Origin: Bradysia coprophila
Lineage: Eukaryota; Arthropoda; Insecta; Diptera; Sciaridae
Assembly: GCF_014529535.1 (NCBI RefSeq)
Contig: NW_023503307.1
Coordinates: forward strand, 1,667,739-1,731,738
Length of the DNA: 64,000 nt
Direction of reading: 5' to 3'
Shown here: piece after piece, positions 23,872 to 36,100 of the stretch
Layout: each line of letters opens with the position of its first letter
How positions within the stretch are numbered: position 1 is the stretch's first letter
Translations under genes and position numbers: made by a program
The notes under the pieces: model-generated
What the model was told of the DNA's origin: nothing
Seen by the model: only the letters and a program-made list of their open reading frames with translations
Database searches by the model: none

Positions 23872-25347
23872 GTAAGTTTTGTTTGCTTTTCTTACCTGAC
23901 CGAATTAAATATAAAAATTTTCATGCTCAATTTCAACTCTTTCTTCCTGAACTCTATAATTGAAAATCGAAACGAAACAAAAAAAATTAAACCAAAAACC
24001 AAATCACACACATTCACTTCTAACCCCAGCGAGAGACGGTTATTTTTATATTTTGCTACGGTGACTGTAATCGCAAGTTATGAAGAAGCGTTAGCGGCTA
24101 GCGTCGGCTAACACAGGTGACAGTTTTGATGAAGAAATTTTGGCTTGAACTGTATAACAGGCAATATAAATATGAATTTATTGTGAATCAAAGTTTTGGA
24201 AATTTAATTTTGTATGTTATGTGGCTTGGTCAACGTTTCATTTCATTACAAAAACGTGTTTCAATTAAAATCATTTAACAAAACAGAATAACATCATCTA
24301 TGTACTTAATTCCGTTATTGTATAATTACGCCGTACACGTGCTACTTAGCATCTTAAAAACATTTTTATTCATTTTGCTTTTTATATTTGTTTTGTTGGT
24401 AAAAACACTCGTTTTCGTTTTATTTGTTATTTTTGTTTATTGATTGTTTTCGACTGCGTGTGGTTTATGTTTGTTGTTCTATCATGACTCTCTTGGCTGT
24501 AAAATAACATCGGTCCCAGATGCTTTTGCGATCTTAAGGACACAGACTAACAATATCTTATTCTGACCACAAGTCTGATTCATACAAGACGTTCTTCATT
24601 CCGATAAAAATATGTTACAAGCAAACTCAAACAACAGTCCAATGTAAACAATTTTTACTCAATGTAGAACAAGAAGTTTACTGATGTTGACGTGCCCATT
24701 TATTACCGTACAAGCGGACTGATGGTAACGATAACTTATACTTGGATTGCCTTGAATATTTATTGGAAAGAATATAATCGGCCTGAACATAATCAATAGC
24801 TAATTTTGCCAATAAAACGACGAAACTAATTTCCTCGAAATCGTTTAGACTTCTTTTGAAACGAACACACGAATATTCATGATCTCAAATGCATATGACG
24901 TCAACGAAAAATATAAAATTTATTTAGCAAAATTTCGAGGCTTCCACGTTCATATTTCTGAATATTATTTTTTATGTAGAAAAACATTTAATATACTTCG
25001 GCCCGTTCGTATACAGCTACATTTGTTGACTGTTGTATTGTTTTTCAATTAAAATCAGTTTTGGAGGTCATACGAACACGAAAGTGAGAAAGAGCTTTAC
25101 CTATTTATGGTTGCATTGAAGTTCATTTCATGTCGAAGAAGGAAATGATTTTTTTTTTCATTTCGTGAATTGTGGCGCTGATAGTTGAGATGCGGATTAT
25201 CTGAAGAAAACAATTCCGACCATATCTCAATTTTGTTGAAATTATACAATGGATGATATGCTTAACATTCTAGTAGATCCGAATCCATGTTATCCAATGT
25301 GACCTCATCATGTAAAATTGTTTTCAATACAATGACATCAGCCCCTA

Positions 25348-25619
25348 GAGTAAATTATACCTTTAGGAGAGAAAATTTTCGAACAAATTACGTAAAAATA
25401 TGTTGGGTCACAACATGAAATGCGAAATGTTAATATTGGATATGAGTCTGTGTTTCCCTTTAATTAAGAGGGCAAATTTGAACTCATCAAACGGCGAATT
25501 AATGGTCATCGCATACATGTATTTGGTGTAAAATATACGGAAATGTGTATCTTGTACAAACTGCATGTTGGGACCAAATTTCGTTCGTACAAGATTTCCC
25601 TCTTAGGTATAATTACTCT
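25348..25619. repeat. Fold-back element, copy A
   Basis: The left end GAGTAAATTATACCTTTAGG pairs with the right end CTCTTAGGTATAATTACTC. Inner parts also pair (CCCAACATG-type words). The ends are less perfect than in copy B (35293-35543), where the terminal 20 bp match exactly, consistent with small read errors in copy A. Confidence 0.65.
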
Positions 25620-26483
25620 TTTTTTTATTAAAGGTAAGCCGCTCTACTAGCGTAGACTAGCACGCACGGAGGGCCTCAACCTAATTCTTTTAGTCAGGCC
25701 CCTTGATATAGACAAATCTATCCTCAATATTCTCGTTCAGTAATTTACGTATCTAACTCAGCGATTAACTTCAATTCTTTAATGTTCGATGACAATAACG
25801 ACGCAATTAATTTTTAGAACTGAACCAGGTTGCTGTGAACTTTAAATTTGTGGCGCACGCCGACAAATTAAACGTATTTTTTTGCGCTAATTTTTTCTCA
25901 AGTTCTTCGTGCAGTTTATCTGATAATAGGAAGAAAAACGACTGGATAGTTCGGTCTATTGGCAAATTAATTGTTACAAAAACAACAAGAGATTATCTTC
26001 CAGTAGTCTTCATTAACCTTAACCTTTCACAACGGACTTAGTTTTGCAATATATATTAATCTGTGCTAATGTACTCGTTAAAAAATCTTTTATCTTCATA
26101 CTGTTTAAACATTCACTTTCGTCTATATAAAAAAACCACATCTATCGTGGGTTAGAGCTCATTTTTATTGTTGATATTGTCGACAACAGATGGATTTTGC
26201 GATTTCTAAACGTTGGGATTTCATTAGTTTTTCCTTAAACAATTAAGCAATTAAAATTTCATTCTTATTTAACAACCAAACCACCAGTTGTTACTCCATA
26301 CGACTCTTTTATGTTCATTTCTGTCGTATCTATCAATTAATAACTCACAGTTAAATGAGCTTACGGTCATGGCGGTTGTAATTAGTTCTTTATAATTTAA
26401 ATTGAATCATGGTTCATACACCTAATCACTCACCGAGTTCTTTTGAACTTTAATTACCGCTCATGTGTGAACTTATCTTCTCT

Positions 26484-26639
26484 CTTTTGATCGAATGAAA
26501 TTGAATGCCAGCTTCGAATAAATTTTTTTCTGCTGTTGTTGATTTAATTAAAAGCATATTGCATTGGTGTGGTTCAAAATTTGCACAGCATTATTATCGA
26601 TCATTGTTGTTGGAATAAAAATGTTAACAAAATGCTTCT
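26484..26639 (-). repeat. Inverted copy of 16465-16621 at the duplication junction
   Basis: Reads CGAATGAAATTGAATGCCAG ... GTTAACAAAATGCTTC, the reverse complement of the about 155 bp immediately left of copy A. It ends about 10 bp before copy B starts at the base where the inverted piece begins. So the path runs backwards from the copy A start and then forwards again, a fold-back junction. Confidence 0.85.
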
Positions 26640-27567
26640 ATCCTATTTCAGCTTAATTCAATGGACATTGAATTCTTTCAGAATTCAGATTAGAATATAA
26701 ATTACTCGTTAACCTCCTTATGCGATTTGAACTTATCAATTGTATGGGAACAAAAATGGTTTACATTTTGTTCTGGTATTGGCCGGGCGAGTTGCATAAT
26801 TTTGTATGCGTAATGAATTTTGGTTTAATTTTGTTATGTTGATTTTTTTTGTTGGTTATGTAAAGAAAAACGCCGTTTCGATTGACCCACCGCGGAAATA
26901 ACTTCACAGAACATGTCTGCACTGTGAAACGATAAAACATGAAACATTTTTCGTCTAGTCGCACATCAATGCTGGAACATTTTGTCGTTGCGATGGCAAA
27001 ATTTTCGACAGTCTACGACATGGTGCACCAGCAAAAAAACATCACATTATTCATGAACACATTTAAACAGACAAATTTTTCTTCCTGTGAAATTCTGTTG
27101 GATTTTATTTACTTTTTTCAAAATGAAAAAAACACAAAAATTTCACACCAATGTTTTTTTGGAATTATTTGGTACAGACCAGACACTAGTCTCGTATATC
27201 ACATACGTCTCTTAAAATATTGTTAATACAACAGAAAAAAGAACTAAAATTGCAACTTATCAGAACGTACAGTAAGCGTCAGTGGAATTTAGACATGAAT
27301 TTGCTTCAGCTGTTTCTCAGCTGGTCAAATAAACAAAACTATACTCTTACGACTTTACGTTCTTACCAACAACATACGCATGTGACTATTTTAACCCCGT
27401 ATATGAAAGAACTTTTGTTTGTATAAAAAGACCAGCTGAAAAACATCTGAGGTAACATGTCTAAATTTCACTGACGTTAACTGTATGTTCAGAAAACTGA
27501 AACAGATATTACCTTCTGGGGGAAATACAATAGTACACATTTATGTAATGTGACAAAAGAACTTATA

Positions 27568-27960
27568 ATCTGTTTACTGAACAGAGAATCTGTTTACTGA
27601 ACAGAGAATCTGTTTACTGAAAGATGAACGACAAGAGAATCTGTTTACTGAACAGAGAATCTGTTTACTGAACAGAGAATTTTTACTGAACAGAGAATCT
27701 GTTTACTGAACAGAGAATTGTTTACTGAACAGAGAATCTGTTTACTGAACAGAGAATCTGTTTACTGAACAGAGAATCTGTTTACTGAACAGAGAATCTG
27801 TTTACTGAACGGTCTGTTTACTGAACAGAGAATCTGTTTACTGGAACAGAGAATCTGTTTACTGAACAGGTAGAATCTGTTTACTGAACAGAGAATCTGC
27901 TTGTTTACTCGGAACGGCGCGGAACTGTTTATCGAACACAGGAATCTGTTTATTGAACAG
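27568..27960. repeat. 20-bp tandem array, copy B, with many indels
   Basis: Same array as at 17541-17940 but interrupted by irregular insertions and losses (for example GAAAGATGAACGACAAG, and units lacking TCTG). The irregular changes look like read errors in a repeat rather than unit-by-unit evolution. Confidence 0.85.
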
Positions 27961-28224
27961 TGAATCTCACCAGTTAATCCTCCTGTTTGTAAAATTAAGT
28001 CTGTCAGTTGTAGTCTTTAGTTTTAAGTTAAGTCAAGTATTAGAAAAGGTTTTTGTCTAGTTTTCCTTTCGCCCTCTCGCTCGTCAGTCGCCATTTATAT
28101 AAATAACTAACACATTAACGCTGAATTAAGTTGAAAAGCCGTCCTTAGGCTAAACACTTACTGGCAAGTGAAATATTATTATTATATTCGTCATTTGTAT
28201 TTTTTTGAATAATAAAGTTCGTTA

Positions 28225-29005
28225 AGTTGAACAGAGAAACTGTATATTGGACCAGAATCTGTTTACTGAACAGAGAATATGTTTACTGAACAGAGAATCT
28301 GTTTACTGGACACAGAATCTGTTTACTGGACACAGAATCTGTTTACTGGACAGAGAATCTGTTTATCGAACGCAGAAACTGTTATTATCGAACACAGAAT
28401 CTGTTTATCGAACACAGAAACTGTTTATCGAACACAGAATCTGTTTATTGAACAGATAAACTGTATATTGGACAGAGAATCTGTTTACTGAACAGAGAAT
28501 TTGTTTATCAAACGCAGAAACTGTTTATCGAACACAGAAACTGTTTATCGAACACAGAATCTGTTTATTGAACAGATAAACTGTATATTGGACACAAAAT
28601 ATGTTTACTGAACAGATAATCTGTTTACTGGACAGAGAATCTGTTTACTGGACGAGAATCTGTTTACTGAACGGAGAATCTGTTTACTGGACACAGAATC
28701 TGTTTACTGGACACAGAATCTGTTTACTGAACAGAGAATCTGTTTACTGGACACATAATCTGTTTGCTGGACAGATAATCTGTTTACTGACAGAGAATCT
28801 GTTTACTCGGACAGATAATCTGTTTACTGGACAGATAATCTGTTTACTGGACAGATAATCTGTTTACTGGACACAGAATCTGTTTACTGGACAGAGAATC
28901 TGTTTACTGGACAGAGAATCTGTTTACTGAACACAGGATTTGTTTATTGAACACAGAAACTGTTTATCGAACACAGAATCTGTTTATTGAACACAGAAAC
29001 TATTT
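28225..29005. repeat. Degenerate 20-bp tandem array, copy B
   Basis: Nearly identical to 18205-18975 in unit order. Only a few single-base indels distinguish the two, for instance TGTTATTATCGAACACAG at 28379 and ACTGACAGAG at 28786. Frames across it are non-coding. Confidence 0.85.
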
Positions 29006-32000
29006 TATGGCTATTTCCTATCAGTTAGGATTGCTGTGATAAATTTTATTACGTACATCCCAACATAACATATTCGTTCATCGAATAATTCACTCAAATC
29101 GTTATTATTTTTCACATAAATCGAATTCTAAATCCGCATTCCGCATCTTTACTGCATATGATTTTAATCTACCAACTGGTTGAGTTAAACGTTCATTAAT
29201 AAATTTTCCCGAAATTGCCGCTTAAATCTTACGTTTAAGACTCTGTTTTTCATACTATTAAATCAACACAGGTTATATACACAGAATCATCAAATTTATT
29301 GATTTACGCATCTCTCATTAAAATCGCACTTAATCCACCTTCTCGATTACCTCTTAATTGACTTGTTAAACTCACTAATTGAATAAAATAAACAGAAAGT
29401 CTGGCAATACGTATCATCATCATGACATCACATCATCATCACCTCTTTCCACGATATAAAAAAAGTGATAGTCAATTACTGAAAACGAGCTGACTGAAAG
29501 GCAATTCAAACAAATAAGTACCCATAAAACATGAATGTGATACAAATATTTATAAATAAACCGGTGACTCATCGGAGAATAACCAATGTCTTTTTTGTAT
29601 ATATTTTTTTGAATGAGTAAGTGTGTGCATGAGCAAAAATTACATTAGCATTACAACGGAATAAGTGTCAGTTACGAACCAGATGATTAAACTTTTTTCT
29701 AAAGAAACTAATCATCATAATACGTGGTGGTTTTCTCTGTCTCTCTTTTTCGCCATAAATTTTATTTATCAAATTCGTTCTGATAATTTTTTGGGTGTAA
29801 ATTCGATATATACAAAAAAAAAACGTTGTTTTTTTTAATATCGGTGGTATCGAAGTTCAAACAATTCGTTTTGCTTTATTTTTGGTTTCATTGCTTTTCG
29901 TTTGACCTCATGCATAACAAATTTTATCGCAAAAAAGTGTAATTAAAATAAATTTCAAATAATTTTTCGTTGATAAAAACTTGAATTCTGTGTGTTTTTT
30001 TCGTGAATATTGAAATGATTACAGTTTTATGAGTTTAACCTCGAAGTTTACTGTTTGCATTTTACAACGAAAAATTGCGGTTTGTCAGTCAGTTAGGTAT
30101 TAGTGATAATGAAAAAAGATTTTATTATTTGTCAAATTACCAACATTATGTAAGGCAAGATATGCTTGACATTTTGCTTCGCACCATCGAATGATAAAAT
30201 TTGTTTTAGAATTTTTACAGAATGAAATAGTTTTTACAGCGAACAACAATCTCATTTTGTTACACTGTTTCTATCCAGCGAAGTACAATTGCAAGTAGGA
30301 AGAGTAAATGAAGTACCAGTGTTTCGTATGCTCTTACCAGGAATTACCTGGAATTTTTTGTCGGTAATTTCGATAATTTTGTCAGTCACTTTATCATTAA
30401 TTTCGGTGACGTCAGTATTTCTGTCAGTAATTAATTACCAATAATAGGCTCTGGGCGTAGCTTCTCGTAGCGTTCGTAACTTTAAGAATTCGTAACTTGA
30501 CATTGAGTTACGAAAATACGAGAATCGTCACCCTGGCTCTAGTAAATGTTAGTTGAGGTATTTGGTAACATAGGCATCGAAATGCCTCTATGTCCTATGC
30601 TCAGTCATAGTCTAATTCAAACAATGTTTTTTTGGCTATCAGAAGCGATAAGCACTCAGCTTCCAACGAAAAATCCTACGTGCACAATGAATAGTTGTTA
30701 TTCATTTTCGTTGATCATTCATTAAATGTATGCAATGTATGTAAATGCAAAAAGATATGACTAACTTTCTAGAGGTCGATCACTTCTTTGCCACTGACGC
30801 CATGTGATTGAGATGAGACTGAGATGTGGTATTTTTGAACCGCATTTTAAATTAAAAATCATCGAAAGATGCATCTAATTCTCTACACAGAAACTAATTC
30901 TCAGATCGGAACAGTGCAGGACTTGATTTATGTTAGAGAATTTTAATAAACAAATTTCAGAATTTTTTCGGAATTTCTCTACACTTTTTCAGAATTTTTA
31001 GAATTGAAATTCGAAATTCTCTAAAATAAGCCCTGTAACCCGGAAAGTCAATGTTGTACTGGAGAATCTGTATGCAAAAATGAAATAATTAAAAACACTT
31101 AATACTCAGGTCAGTTCGAGCTATTTAAGTTTAGGTTTTCGTGAATCTGTTTTAGTTGGATCTGACCAGGAAAGTACTGATGAAAAACCAAATTCAGTTA
31201 ATCTGACTAGGTATGCCACGAAATTTGATTACCTGAATCTGAAATCAGTTTATTCAGTTTTCAGATCAGGTCAGGTTCCGCACATTAGAAGCAATTGAAT
31301 GCAGTTGCATATAGAGAATGATGGTCATCTGTCTTTTACAGCCATGTCCAATGTCCATCATTCCACTCACTTTCGCATCTTTCCGGACATATACATTATG
31401 CAAGGACGAGAGATCTTGAACCAGTATTCATATGGTCATAATGTCTCGGTCATATCTTTACAATACCTGAGGCGAGAAATATTTTTTCTGGTAGATATCG
31501 TTTGAGCATTAGTGTACATTTTCGTCAGCTTACTTCATAGCAGGGACTATTTTTAGGAAAACATTTTCCAATAATTTTTTCATATTTTCCCGAAAATATT
31601 TTTTTGGAAAATATGGGAAAAGGTTGGAAAATCTGCGAACATGTTTTCCCAAAAATAGTTCGTGCATCGTAGCGAAATGAATTTAGTATAAAAATGGCAT
31701 TTTGTTAAAAATTTCACTCAATTGTGTGACGGTTAACCTTCATGTTGATACCAATCTGTATCATGTAAGCCGACTAATATTACCTGTAATCGATAGAACC
31801 CTACTGTCGTACAAAGACATAAGTTCCATAACAAACAAATTTTGCCTAAGGTAGTGCAGCGATACGACATAGGTTTCATGCCGGGGCTTTATGATGGATT
31901 GATATGCGCTGCATAGTTTATAACGAATATTTGTGTGTGTGCTATTTCTAGCTTCGAGTACTTGAACAAAAAATCTTTCGCTTTTTACGAATAAGAGATA

Positions 32001-33163
32001 AATATGTATCCAACGGCAGTAAAAGAGAAGATCCGTTGGAATGTTTGATTTGAAAGTTTAACTTCTTTTGATACATATTTCCTTAAATATGAACATCATT
32101 AATCACACGTTCGTTATAAAGTAGGTCCATTAATACAAAATAAATTACACATTTTGTGAGAAACATGCGTCTATAAGTGTATTATCGCCTCACGTCTCAT
32201 CTTTCTCGAAAGCAGCAAACAGTCTGTGTTGCGTCTCTTTAAACACTGTTGCTGTTGTGAAGTTCTCTTTATTTTTTTGGCCCAACAGCAAAATTAATTA
32301 ATTAGACGAATGCTTGCGTCCAATACAAAGCTATTATGTATATGAAAAAAGTACGCTACATTACAAAACCATCGTCTGTACAATAAATCAGTCAACCGAA
32401 TCGATTAAAAATATTATTTCGTGATGATTCATTTATACATTGTACGCGGAGAATAAAATGAAATAAATTACACACATTTAATGGTACATATATATATGCA
32501 GAGTATTGTAATACACAATTGGAAAGAGTAAATATTCAAATCAGTCAAACGATTAAATAAGTCTTCAGCTAATGATTTTTCACAAAATTTATGTCTGGCT
32601 TTCATGAGGATGTGATTGAAACTAAACCAAGTCAATAAAACATCGACGTTCGAACGCAAGATTTGGTCGATTTTTTCTTTGCTATCTATATGTACACTAC
32701 CTGCTATAAAAATGGTATAACCAGCTGATTTCCGTGCATTATTTTTTATTCTTTCATGCCGATACATAGAACAATTATGGAGAGCAATAGAGACAACTGA
32801 ATTGTTAAGTTTATTTTGCGTTTGGTAGCGATATCACTAGTGAAATTATTCTATTTCATGTTTTATTAGGTCACATCGAAAGTTTTGCCATATTTCTTTA
32901 TTGTTTGATATAATTTAAGGGTTTCGTAAAAGAATTCTTTCAGTTTGTACTCTTTTTAATGTATACACGGTTGTTGGAATGTCGGAAGGGGAATACCTAT
33001 TTAAAGAAATGAATAGAGACTAAAGCAACGTTTGATTGTTGTTGTAATCACCAGGCAATAAATTATAACTTTTATGCAATGCACACGAGCGTTATTCAAT
33101 TTAGCAACCCTGCTGATGTTATTTTTGTTTTCTTTCAGAAATCACAAGCCACCGTTAAACGAC

Positions 33164-36100
33164 ATGGCAACCTCACTCCCACCACCGCCACCTCCAAAGC
33201 CAGTAAAGCCAAATCAGAAAATATCAAACAACCATGTCAGTAATCACACAAACAATCACAACGGCAACAATAACGGTACTAGTTGTGTACCACCATTGGA
33301 AGAGGAAAAAGTTGTGATGACACCACGCGGAAAGACCTCAAATTCAACGATAATTCTGATCGAACGAAAGCTGGTCGAAGAAATCGGCGACAGACAGCAT
33401 GTGGCTGGTGGCGATCATACGGGAATCATCATAAACAAGGATGCACTGAAAGATCAAAAGTCTCTGCAAGTGGCGCCACAACTGAGCCTAGAGTTTCGGG
33501 TGTTTTTGGTGAGCTCGCACACGGGAGAACATTCACAGGAGTCCAGATCGTTGCGGTTTTGGTTTCGGCCGTGGCTAACGGATGGCGATAAGCAGGCTCA
33601 GGTGGCACAAGATTTCTTCCGCGAATTGGTTAGCCCGAAAGAATTTCCACGAGGTAATTTGTGAAATTTAACTGGAAGGGAATCGGTAGGACGAAATTAT
33701 CGCGAAATTTTCTGTCTCAAGATTACATCGGTTTCATCAAGAAAATTATGAAATTAATGCAGAAAGGATACAATGAAATCCAGGGACTAGAAATTGAGTT
33801 GCGCATTCTCGAACAAACATCGGCTCCGCCATCGAGACCACGTAAGTTTTGTTTGCTTTTCTTACCTGACCGAATTAAATATAAAAATTTTCATGCTCAA
33901 TTTCAACTCTTTCTTCCTGAACTCTATAATTGAAAATCGAAAACGAAAACAAAAAAAATTAAACCAAAACCAAATCACACACATTCACTTCTAACCCCCC
34001 AGCGAGAGACGGTTATTTTATATTTTGCTACGGTGACTGTAATCGCAAGTATGAAGAAGCGTTAGCGGCTAGGTCGGCTAACACAGGTGACAGTTTGATG
34101 AAGAAATTTTGGCTTGAACTGTATAACAGGCAATATAAATATTGAATTTATTGTGAATCAAAGTTTGGAAATTTAATTTTTGTATGTTATGTGGCTTGGT
34201 CAACGTTTCATTTCATTACAAAAACGTGTTTCAATAAAAATCATTTAACAAAACAGAATAACATCATCTATGTACTTTAATTCCGTTATTGTATAATTAC
34301 GCCGTACACTGTACTTAGCATCTTAAAAACATTTTTATTTTCATTTTTGTTTTTATATTTGTTTTGTTGGTAAAAACACTCGTTTTCGTTTTATTTGTTA
34401 TTTTGTTTATTGATTGTTTTCGACTGCGTGTGGTTTATGTTTGTTGTTCTATCATGACTCTCTTGGCTGAAAATAACATCGTCCCCAGATGCTTTGCGAT
34501 CTTAAGGACACAGACTAACAATATCTATTCTGACCACAAGTCTGATTCATACAAGACGTTCTCATTCCGTAAAATATGTTACAAGAAACTCAACACAACA
34601 GTCCAATGAAACAATTTTTACTCAATGTAGAACAAGAAGTTTACTGATGTCTGACGTGCCCATTTATTACCGTACAAGGGACTGATGGTAACGATAACTT
34701 ATACTTGGATTGCCTTGAATATTATTGGAAAGAATATAATCGGCCTGACACATAATCAATAGCTAATTTTGCAATAAAACGACAAAACTAATTTCCTCGA
34801 ATCGATTAGACTTCTTGAAACGAACACACGAATATTCATGAATCTCAAATGCATATGACGTCAACGAAAATATAAAATTTATTAGCAAAATTTCGAGGCT
34901 TCCACGTTCATATTCTGAATATTATTTTTATGTATAAAACATTTATATACTTCGGCCCGTTCGTATACAGCTACATTTCGTTGACTGTTGTATTGTTTGT
35001 TCAATTAAAATCAGTTTTGGAGGTCATACGAACACGAAAGTGAGAAAGAGCTTTACCTATTTATGGTTGCATTGAAGTTCATTTCATGTCGAAGAAATTG
35101 AATTTTTTTTTTCATTCGTTGAATTGTGGCGCTGATAGTGGATGCGATTATCGAAGAAACAATTCCGAGCCATATCTCAATTTGTTGAAATTAACATTGG
35201 ATGAATGCTTAACATTCTAGTAATCCGAATCATGTATCCAAATGTGACCTCATCATTGTAAATTGTTTTCAATAAATGACATCAGCCCCCTTAGAGTAAT
35301 TATACCTAGAGAGAAAATTTCGAACAAAATTACGTAAAATATGTGGTCCCAACATGAAATGCGAAATGTTTATTGGTATATGTGTTTCCCTCTTAATTAA
35401 GAGGGCAAATTGAACTATCAACGGCGAAATAGCGTCATCGCATACATGTATTGGTGTAAAATTATACGAAATGTGTATCTTGTACAAACTGATGTTGGGA
35501 CCACATTTCGTCGTACAAATTTCCTCTCTAGGTATAATTACTCTTTTTTTTATTAAAGTAAGCCGCTCTACTAGCGTAGAGCACGCACGGGGGCCTCCCA
35601 TAATTACTCTTAGTCAGCCCCCTTGAAGACAAATTATCCCAAAAATTCTCGTTCAGAATTTACGTATCTACACTCAGCGATTAACTTCAATTCTTTAATG
35701 TTGTGCAACGACAATTAATTTTTAGAACTGAACCAGGTTGTTGAACTTAAATGTGGGCGCACAAATTAAACGTATTTTTTTGCGCTAATTTTTCTCACGT
35801 TTGTGCATTTATCTGTAATAGAAGAAAAACGACTGGATAGTTTCGTCTATTGGCAACTAATTGTTACAAAAACAACAACGAGATTATCTTCCAGATGTTC
35901 AAATTAACCTTTAACCTTTCACAACGGACTAGTTGCAATATAATCATTGACTAATGTCCGATAAAAAATCTTTTACTTCATACTGTTTAAACATTCACTT
36001 TGCTATAAAAAAAACCACATTATACTGAGGTTAGAGCTCATTTTTATTGTTGATATGTCGACAACAGATGATTTGCCGATTCTAAAACGTTGGGATTTCC

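Larger units (their letters stand above)
16621..26459 (+). repeat. Copy A of a 9.8-kb direct duplication
   Basis: Begins at AGCTTAATTCAATGGACATT and ends at TTTAATTACCG. It matches copy B (about 26650-36330) in the same order and orientation throughout. Differences are mainly one- and two-base indels, with few clear substitutions. It contains a perfect 20-bp tandem array (17541-17880), a degenerate array (18205-18975), a fold-back element (25348-25619) and a broken copy of the first coding exon of the nucleoside-phosphorylase gene (23154-23871). The indel-dominated divergence suggests the same locus assembled twice. Confidence 0.9.

Noticed and set aside
32468..32767. 99-codon minus-strand frame in copy B
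   Set aside because: Copy A has several indels in the same place, so the frame is not shared, and no protein family is recognisable.
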